Shown piece after piece: positions 1 to 4,533 of a stretch of 7,027 bases of DNA. The first letter of the stretch is position 1; the number at the start of each line of letters is the position of its first letter. Made by a program: the position numbers and the translations under genes. Under the pieces are notes generated by a model, which saw only the letters and a program-made list of their open reading frames with translations, was not told the origin of the DNA and made no database searches. Origin of the DNA: Firmicutes bacterium UBA5473 (lineage in GTDB: Bacteria; Bacillota; DTU084); NCBI GenBank assembly GCA_002427165.1, contig DIQB01000030.1, positions 1-7,027 of the forward strand, given 5' to 3'.

Positions 1-335
1 AAATCAAACCTAGCTAAAGAATAACACCCAAGCCCAACTATAAAGGTATTAAGAAGCATCGCTCCTGTCAAAAGGATGATGGTATTGAAAAAACTCTTCC
101 CGATCCCAAGCTCAGCCCAAGCACGATAGTAGTTTTTCCACTGCATCACGTCTGGCATTTTCCAAGCACTGAGAAAAAACTCCTGATTAGTTTTCAAGGA
201 AGTGTAGAAAACCCAAATAAGTGGTAGGATGATCACAAGTGCCCACAAGCCCATCAGCAATCTGATTACTATATCCCCAAGCTCCAGGCGCTTCACCATG
301 CCAGGTTCATTAAATGTTTTTGCAGCTTTAGCCAT
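1..335 (-). CDS. Carbohydrate ABC transporter permease, MalG type (partial, N-terminal part)
   Basis: This is the N-terminal 111 residues of an inner-membrane permease of the MalG/binding-protein-dependent transport family, cut by the left window edge. It would pair with the MalF-type permease just upstream to form the channel of a sugar importer. Visible features: a short charged cytoplasmic N-terminus; a first membrane segment at about residues 22-45 (a run including LVIILPLIWVFYTSLK); the family-typical SLKTNQEFF and MPDVMQWKNYYRAW stretch at about 46-73, which leads into the permease domain; and a second membrane segment at about 84-103 (FFNTIILLTGAMLLNTF). The ATG start is set by a GGAGG Shine-Dalgarno 8 bases upstream. 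It begins 28 bases after the stop of the MalF-type gene, so the two are co-transcribed. The EAA loop that contacts the ATPase lies outside the window. Substrate cannot be read from this part. Confidence 0.93.
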   Translation of the reverse strand, partial: MAKAAKTFNEPGMVKRLELGDIVIRLLMGLWALVIILPLIWVFYTSLKTNQEFFLSAWKMPDVMQWKNYYRAWAELGIGKSFFNTIILLTGAMLLNTFIVGLGCYSLARFD

Positions 336-363
336 TCAAATTCCTCCAGACTATTGGTTGAGA

Positions 364-1290
364 CTAGCCAGCCATCTCTATTGCGTCGCCCCGATCCATG
401 AACCGGAAGGCAATCAAACTAATTACGCCTAAAATTGCAAATAGCACAAGTCCGATCGCAGCAGCATAACCGAAAGCTGCAACCCCTTCAGCACCAAAGG
501 CAATCTTGTACATATAAGTCCCCACAACCTCAGTCGCCCCTGCAGGACCGCCGTTGGTCATCACCAAAATAAGTTCAAAGGCTCCAAAAAGAGCGATTAT
601 GCTGAAGAAGATCATAGTCTTCATGGTCTCCCAGATCACAGGCACTGTAATGAAAAACAGCTTTGCTGCATCTGTCGCGCCATCGAGTTCTGCTGATTCA
701 TATAAACTTGCAGGCACAGATTGAATCGCGCCCATAAAAATCAACATATTCCCTGCCCAGCCACCCCAAACCATAGGAATAATCATGGCCCAGCGGGCTG
801 CTGTGGCGTTTGTAAGCCAATAGAATTCCCCCACATTCGCACCAATCGCATTTAAGAGTGCATTGAAAATTCCATAGCGCCCGTGGAAGGCAAATTGCCA
901 CATCAAGGCCGTAATTACACTGGGGAGAATCGCCGGGAAATAATAGAGAACCCGATAAAACGTATTTTCCCGGTAAGGCTTTTTTACCAGAAGAAAGGCA
1001 ACTATTAAAGCTGCAAAAAAGTTAATGGGAGTGGCAATTGCCCAGTAGAAGAGATTGTTTTTCATCGCTCCCCATAGATCAGCGTCTCGAATTAAGGTGG
1101 CAAAGTTCTGAAGTCCGATCCATACAGGATTGCTGATTCCGTCATATTCAGTAAAGGGATAATAAAATGAGGTGATTTTTGGGATGACAAGAAAAAGGGT
1201 GTAAAAAAACAGTAATGGTGCCAGACTTGCCATCACAAAAAATGTTTTACTTTTGAAAAAACCATTCGTTTTAATTCCAGTTGCGTCCAC
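364..1290 (-). CDS. Carbohydrate ABC transporter permease, MalF/UgpA type
   Basis: A complete 308-residue membrane permease of the sugar ABC importer class, of ordinary length for the short MalF/UgpA/LacF type. About six membrane segments are visible, near residues 17-37, 80-102, 113-135, 165-187, 225-245 and 271-296. The cytoplasmic EAA loop, which docks on the ATPase, is clear at about 196-217 (LYESAELDGATDAAKLFF, with the conserved Gly at 204). The family-typical NGGP follows the fifth segment at 246-249. The start is a GTG: its strong AGGAGG Shine-Dalgarno (about 1299-1304) fits this codon. It follows the repressor gene by 48 bases and precedes the MalG-type partner by 28, so it sits in the same operon. 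No solute-binding protein or ATPase is seen here; these may lie further downstream or elsewhere. The transported sugar is unknown. Confidence 0.95.
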   Translation of the reverse strand: MDATGIKTNGFFKSKTFFVMASLAPLLFFYTLFLVIPKITSFYYPFTEYDGISNPVWIGLQNFATLIRDADLWGAMKNNLFYWAIATPINFFAALIVAFLLVKKPYRENTFYRVLYYFPAILPSVITALMWQFAFHGRYGIFNALLNAIGANVGEFYWLTNATAARWAMIIPMVWGGWAGNMLIFMGAIQSVPASLYESAELDGATDAAKLFFITVPVIWETMKTMIFFSIIALFGAFELILVMTNGGPAGATEVVGTYMYKIAFGAEGVAAFGYAAAIGLVLFAILGVISLIAFRFMDRGDAIEMAG

Positions 1291-1338
1291 TCGCTACGCC
1301 TCCTCGAATTTAAAAAAATCTACTCTGGTTCCCTCCCT

Positions 1339-2418
1339 TCACGTCTCACGCACAATAAGCTCCGGGAGCAACACTTTTTCCACTTCAAGATTTATCTCTA
1401 GTCCCGGCTGTATTTTTTGTATTAAGTGTTCTGCAGCCTCACTTCCCATCTCGTAGACAGGGGTTTTGAAGGTAGTTATTGGTGAATCTAAAAGATAATC
1501 CCCGAGCCCCAGCACCATCAAGTCCCCAGGGATGGAAATCCCCCTTGCTCTTGCCTCTTTTATAACCCCCAGCGCCAACATATCTTCATTTGTAATGATG
1601 GCATCAGGTAGATCTGATGTACTGCTGAAAAGCTTATTTGCCATCTCCCTGCCACTTTCCTCACCATAGCGTCCATGACAAAGATACTCTTCTTTTTCCC
1701 TCAAGCCGAATGCATGCAGAGCATCTAGGAAAGCATGGGCCGAATATGCTTTTGATTGTTCCGATACAAATCCTTGCAGAAAAGCAATGTTGCGTCTGCC
1801 CAGCTCTACAAGATATTCAACACCCCGATAAAAAACAGTATCTGTGTCCACAACTACCCGGCTATAGTCGTACCCATCGAGCTTTCCCACGTCACTGCCA
1901 AACTGCACAAAGGGAAAATTTTCCCTGCAAAGAAAAGCGATTGTCTGAGGCGAGGCATTATCATCTATTAAAAGTCCATCTACTTGTTTTTTCTCCACAA
2001 TCTCCTCTATAGAGAAGGTCTTACTATCTTGAGTACCGGTAAGACCGAAAAGAACTAGATTGTAGCTGTAGATACTAAGCTTTTCATTAACACCTTTGAG
2101 CACTCTATTCATATATGGTAAACCTACAAAGGCCAGATCGCTGATTACAATCCCGATTTTATACGTCTTTTTGAACTCAATACCGAAAAGCGCTGTAGAG
2201 GGAGAAACAAAAGTGCCCTTGCCCTGCTCCCGAAAAACTATTCCTTCCTTTTCCAGCTCCTGCACAGCCCGAATCGCTGTATAGCGGGAGACAGCAAATT
2301 CCTCTGCCAGCTCCCGGTCTGAAGGAATTACAGAGTTAGGCTTGAGCTGTCCTGCTTTAATTCTGGTAACAAGTTGATCACGAATTTGGATGTATTTTGG
2401 TTTATAGGCTGTTTCCAT
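1339..2418 (-). CDS. GntR/LacI-hybrid transcriptional repressor (AraR-like)
   Basis: A 359-residue regulator with an N-terminal GntR winged helix and a C-terminal LacI-type sugar-sensing domain, the architecture of AraR. The GntR part covers about residues 7-73: the PSDRELAEEFAVSRYTAIRAV helix-turn-helix at 32-52 and the wing GKGTFV at 66-71. From about residue 85 (KTYKIGIVISD) it resembles periplasmic-binding-protein-like effector domains, with the LacI-family features DGLLID, IAFLQGF, DAIITNEDMLALGVIKEARARGISIPGDL and a late ITTFKTPVYEMGSEAAEHLI helix. It most likely represses this operon and releases DNA when it binds a sugar or sugar derivative. Its gene lies inside the operon between the oxidoreductase and the permeases, so it should regulate itself. 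The probable operator is the palindrome at 3674-3692. The ATG start has a GGGAGAG ribosome site. The effector is unknown; the AraR architecture alone does not prove arabinose. Confidence 0.95.
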   Translation of the reverse strand: METAYKPKYIQIRDQLVTRIKAGQLKPNSVIPSDRELAEEFAVSRYTAIRAVQELEKEGIVFREQGKGTFVSPSTALFGIEFKKTYKIGIVISDLAFVGLPYMNRVLKGVNEKLSIYSYNLVLFGLTGTQDSKTFSIEEIVEKKQVDGLLIDDNASPQTIAFLCRENFPFVQFGSDVGKLDGYDYSRVVVDTDTVFYRGVEYLVELGRRNIAFLQGFVSEQSKAYSAHAFLDALHAFGLREKEEYLCHGRYGEESGREMANKLFSSTSDLPDAIITNEDMLALGVIKEARARGISIPGDLMVLGLGDYLLDSPITTFKTPVYEMGSEAAEHLIQKIQPGLEINLEVEKVLLPELIVRET

Positions 2419-2466
2419 GGCACTTCTCTCCCTAAAGTCAATACTACAAATTCTGAAGTTGATTTT

Positions 2467-3630
2467 TTAATTAATAAAAAGTTCCAGCTCTTCTTGTTGG
2501 ACTGGTAGAGGTAAGCCTGTGCGGATTGACTTGATCGCAAGGCGGGATAGATATGTAGCTCTCGCTCCCCGGAATTCATCTACTGGCGAAGGCTTATCCT
2601 CTAAAATAGCCTCAACAAAAGCACTCAACAGTTGTCTGTGTCCTTTGTCAGGCATAAGTAGAGGCATTTTCCCATTCTCTGCCTGCTTTTGCGCTAAGGC
2701 CCGCTTTTCCATATAGCCTGCAAAACCTGAACCTATGTCCTGTTCCACCTCATCATATTGCAAAGGATATGTGCAAATAGAGGGCTCGCCTCTACCGTAG
2801 ATCTCAGTCTCCACAAAAAATTCATTCAAAAACAGATTGCCACCTGCTGTCAGTTCATAACGCTCTTTGGGATAATCGAAAGTACCACAAACAGAGAAGA
2901 GAATATTTGCTATGGAACCATCAGCAAAATCTAGTAAAATCCCATGGTTGAGACGAGTTGAGCCTGTGGCATAAATCCGAACTGGCCTACTTCCAATCAG
3001 CCAACAGGCCAAATCTAAAAAGTGGCAGCTCTCGCCGATGATCTGACCCCCTCCCCGCTGCGGATCCAAGTGTACAGTGCGATAGGACTCAATCTCATCG
3101 TTGATCGTAATCACGAGATTCGTCGCATTCTCTTCGTACAGTTTGGGGAAATTATCACCTCGAGTTGTGCGCCAGGGTGAAACCACGGGACTCGTTCTCT
3201 GCCTGTCAAGCTCACGTTTCAGCTCCTGCATTGATGGAGACATAGGTCTGTTATAATCAACACAGAGTTTTATACCACTGTCCTTCACCAGCCGCAGGAT
3301 CCTGCGGCTCTCCTGTTTGGTCATGGCCATGGGCTTTTCAATTAAAATATGTTTGCCATGCTTTGCAGCTTGTTCCACAAGCTCCAGATGAACACTATGG
3401 TTTGTAGCCACGATCACAAGATTAATATCAGGTCTTGTAAATATTTCGTTATAATCAGTTGTTTGAAAGACTCCACTTAAGTTAAACTTCCCACTGATAT
3501 ACTCCAGCCGCTCCTGGGATAAATCGCAGATCGCCCCCAGCTCCACCTGAGGGTTACTCAAACAATTGGGAAAGTGTTGAAACTCGGCAAATTCACCACA
3601 TCCAATTATACCAACAACAATCCTCTTCAT
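2467..3630 (-). CDS. Gfo/Idh/MocA-family NAD(P)-dependent oxidoreductase
   Basis: A 387-residue cytoplasmic dehydrogenase of the glucose-fructose oxidoreductase/inositol dehydrogenase family, probably acting on a sugar or polyol derivative. The N-terminal Rossmann domain carries the dinucleotide loop GCGEFA at 10-15 and the family signature EKP at 98-100, whose Lys99 is the usual catalytic/cofactor lysine. The C-terminal substrate domain has RGGGQIIGESCHFLDL at about 192-207. His203 fits the catalytic histidine, but the Asp that inositol dehydrogenases carry four residues before it is Gly199 here, with Glu at 200. This resembles a known subgroup of unassigned oxidoreductases rather than true inositol dehydrogenase. 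I chose ATG at 3630: its AAAGGAAG ribosome site lies 6 bases upstream, whereas the in-frame TTG at 3636 directly abuts that site. It is the first gene of the operon, 48 bases before the repressor gene. The exact substrate is not deducible. Confidence 0.93.
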   Translation of the reverse strand: MKRIVVGIIGCGEFAEFQHFPNCLSNPQVELGAICDLSQERLEYISGKFNLSGVFQTTDYNEIFTRPDINLVIVATNHSVHLELVEQAAKHGKHILIEKPMAMTKQESRRILRLVKDSGIKLCVDYNRPMSPSMQELKRELDRQRTSPVVSPWRTTRGDNFPKLYEENATNLVITINDEIESYRTVHLDPQRGGGQIIGESCHFLDLACWLIGSRPVRIYATGSTRLNHGILLDFADGSIANILFSVCGTFDYPKERYELTAGGNLFLNEFFVETEIYGRGEPSICTYPLQYDEVEQDIGSGFAGYMEKRALAQKQAENGKMPLLMPDKGHRQLLSAFVEAILEDKPSPVDEFRGARATYLSRLAIKSIRTGLPLPVQQEELELFIN

Positions 3631-3636
3631 TTTCAA

Positions 3637-3644
3637 CTTCCTTT
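3637..3644 (-). promoter_or_regulatory. Ribosome binding site that decides the oxidoreductase start
   Basis: On the minus strand this reads AAAGGAAG, a good Shine-Dalgarno match. It lies 6 bases before the ATG at 3628-3630 and 0 bases before the in-frame TTG at 3634-3636. The spacing rules out the TTG as the main start. Confidence 0.7.
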
Positions 3645-3673
3645 ATCAAGTTTTTCCATTTTTGCCCAACTGG

Positions 3674-3692
3674 ACTGGTAGACCGTACCAGT
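3674..3692. promoter_or_regulatory. Perfect inverted repeat, likely operator of the GntR/LacI repressor
   Basis: ACTGGTA-GACCG-TACCAGT: two perfect 7-base arms around a 5-base centre. A second, overlapping pair CAACTGG (3667-3673) and CCAGTTG (3688-3694) adds more symmetry. Odd-length palindromes with GGTA/TACC half-sites are in keeping with GntR-type winged-helix operators. It overlaps the predicted transcription start of the minus-strand operon that encodes the GntR/LacI regulator, which is the right place for autorepression. Assignment to this regulator is inference from position and symmetry. Confidence 0.65.
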
Positions 3693-3697
3693 TGTTT

Positions 3698-3725
3698 GAT
3701 ATATTATTTCTCCACAGCTTGGCAA
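3698..3725 (-). promoter_or_regulatory. Predicted sigma-A promoter of the sugar operon
   Basis: Read on the minus strand: -35 TTGCCA (3720-3725; 5 of 6 to TTGACA), a 16-base spacer, and -10 TATATC (3698-3703; 4 of 6). Transcription would start near 3691, inside the 3674-3692 palindrome, leaving a leader of about 60 bases before the oxidoreductase ATG. An alternative -10, TAATAT, lies three bases upstream but has no good -35 at 17 bases. Confidence 0.55.
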
Positions 3726-3737
3726 AATCCTCCTGTC

Positions 3738-3757
3738 TTGGAAAAATATTTTTGCAA
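3738..3757. repeat. AT-rich near-perfect palindrome of unknown role
   Basis: The core AAAAATATTTTT (3742-3753) is perfectly self-complementary. It is flanked by TTG on the left and CAA on the right with one G/G mismatch pair between, giving 20 bases with 9 of 10 pairs matched. It lies between the two divergent promoters. It could be a binding site for a further regulator, an intrinsically bent A-tract, or chance in AT-rich DNA. Confidence 0.5.
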
Positions 3758-3779
3758 AAAAGTAACCTCATGGTAAAAT
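3752..3779 (+). promoter_or_regulatory. Possible second, upstream rex promoter
   Basis: -35 TTGCAA (3752-3757; 4 of 6), 16-base spacer, -10 TAAAAT (3774-3779; 5 of 6) preceded by TGG, an extended -10 motif. Transcription would start near 3786, upstream of all three Rex operators, so Rex would act on it only as a roadblock. It is weaker in its -35 than the promoter at 3817-3845. Confidence 0.4.
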
Positions 3780-3805
3780 CCCAGCTTAATTGGCTATAGG
3801 AAAGT

Positions 3806-3823
3806 TTGTTAAATCCTTGACAA
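3806..3823. promoter_or_regulatory. Rex operator 1
   Basis: TTGTTAA-ATCC-TTGACAA, matching the clostridial Rex consensus TTGTTAA-N4-TTAACAA at 13 of 14 defined bases. It contains the exact -35 hexamer TTGACA (3817-3822) of the predicted rex promoter, so bound Rex would block RNA polymerase. It is the best match of three tandem sites. Confidence 0.85.
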
Positions 3824-3845
3824 CCCCTTCAGCTTATGTTAATCT
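3817..3845 (+). promoter_or_regulatory. Predicted sigma-A promoter of rex-adhE
   Basis: Perfect -35 TTGACA (3817-3822), a 17-base spacer and a weak -10 TAATCT (3840-3845) preceded by TGT, which fits an extended -10. A TATAAC follows at 3846-3851 but is 23 bases from the -35. Transcription should begin near 3852. The -35 lies in Rex operator 1 and the -10 in operator 2, so strong redox control is expected. Confidence 0.65.
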
Positions 3846-3853
3846 TATAACAA
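3836..3853. promoter_or_regulatory. Rex operator 2
   Basis: ATGTTAA-TCTT-ATAACAA, 12 of 14 defined bases of the Rex consensus, with both mismatches A/T swaps. It covers the -10 and the predicted start point. Its centre is 30 bp from operator 1, about three helical turns, so dimers would sit on the same face of the DNA. Confidence 0.8.
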
Positions 3854-3856
3854 GGC

Positions 3857-3874
3857 TTGATAAATATTTAACAT
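3857..3874. promoter_or_regulatory. Rex operator 3
   Basis: TTGATAA-ATAT-TTAACAT, 12 of 14 defined bases of the Rex consensus. It lies just downstream of the predicted start point and ends 8 bases before the Shine-Dalgarno. Its centre is 21 bp from operator 2, two helical turns. Confidence 0.77.
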
Positions 3875-3894
3875 AGGTTGAGAGGAGGAAGGTA

Positions 3895-4533
3895 ATGCTA
3901 GATGAAAGTGGCTCTAAGATCTCACCGCGGACAATCTCGAGGCTTCCTGTTTACTGGAGATATCTTAAAGAACTGGACGACTTCGGAATTGAGCGCATCT
4001 CCTCAAGGGAGCTAGCCGGCAGGATCGGGAGCACACCATCACAACTGAGGCAGGATCTGAATCAATTCGGACACTTTGGCCAACACGGATACGGTTATCC
4101 TGTAGAGGAGCTACTCTCCTCCATCTCACAAATCCTAGGGCTCAATCGCACACGGAAAATGATAATAGTGGGAATGGGAAACCTGGGAATGGCTATTGCC
4201 AGCTACGAAAACTTTGGTAGGCGCAACATTAAGCTGGCAGCTCTTTTTGATGTAGACCCCGAAAGAATTGGAACAGTAGTTTCAGATGTACAAATTCAGC
4301 ACGCTGATGAAATGCCCAAATTCCTAGAAGAAAATCAGATTGACATCGGCTGCGTCTCGACGCCACCTGAGGTTGCACAAGAGGCGGTCACCACCATGGA
4401 ACATGGCGGCGTCCTGGGAATCTGGAATTTTGCACCTGTAAAACTACAAACCAAATTGCCAGTAGAGCACCTGCACTTAGGTGACAGTTTGCTTGAACTA
4501 TTATATCGCATCGGCAGGAGGGAAGATAAATGA
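3895..4533 (+). CDS. rex: Redox-sensing transcriptional repressor Rex
   Basis: A 212-residue repressor that binds DNA when NAD+ dominates and lets go when NADH rises, controlling fermentation and NADH-reoxidation genes; the length is normal. The N-terminal winged helix (about 1-80) has the Rex signature ISRLPVYWRYLKEL and the recognition region SSRELAGRIGSTPSQLRQDL, followed by NQFGHFGQHGYGYPV (56-70). The wing reads QHGYGY rather than the KRGVGY of many Rex proteins; clostridial Rex proteins carry a similar QQGYGY. The C-terminal Rossmann domain has the NAD(H) loop GMGNLG at 93-98 and the acidic residue Asp119 (FDVD) that usually holds the adenosine ribose. The ATG has an AGGAGG site 6 bases upstream (3883-3888). 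Three predicted Rex operators precede the gene, so it should repress itself. Its stop overlaps the adhE start (ATGA), giving a coupled pair. Confidence 0.97.
   Translation: MLDESGSKISPRTISRLPVYWRYLKELDDFGIERISSRELAGRIGSTPSQLRQDLNQFGHFGQHGYGYPVEELLSSISQILGLNRTRKMIIVGMGNLGMAIASYENFGRRNIKLAALFDVDPERIGTVVSDVQIQHADEMPKFLEENQIDIGCVSTPPEVAQEAVTTMEHGGVLGIWNFAPVKLQTKLPVEHLHLGDSLLELLYRIGRREDK
4516..4521 (+). promoter_or_regulatory. Ribosome binding site of adhE inside the end of rex
   Basis: AGGAGG, 8 bases before the ATG at 4530. It lies within the last codons of rex, so ribosomes finishing rex pass over it. With the ATGA overlap this points to translational coupling and fixes the adhE start. Confidence 0.8.

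Noticed and set aside
1638..2012. Open reading frame of 124 codons on the plus strand opposite the repressor gene.
   Set aside because: The minus strand encodes a clear LacI-type effector domain here; the plus-strand product has no recognisable domain and no convincing context.
2447..2461. Imperfect 15-base palindrome between the oxidoreductase and repressor genes, considered as a terminator or operator.
   Set aside because: The stem is AT-rich with a mismatch and almost no loop, and there is no properly placed U-run. It is not a convincing terminator, and the downstream gene continues the operon.
2498..2509. TGGACTGGTAGA occurs both here, in the 3' end of the oxidoreductase gene, and at 3671-3682 in the operator region, suggesting a second operator.
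   Set aside because: Only the left half-site is shared; the right arm TACCAGT is absent and these bases encode ordinary C-terminal residues. A chance match is more likely, though a weak auxiliary site cannot be excluded.
3634..3636. TTG as an earlier start for the oxidoreductase.
   Set aside because: It directly abuts the Shine-Dalgarno sequence; the ATG six bases further on has proper spacing and begins the usual MKRIVVGIIG N-terminus.
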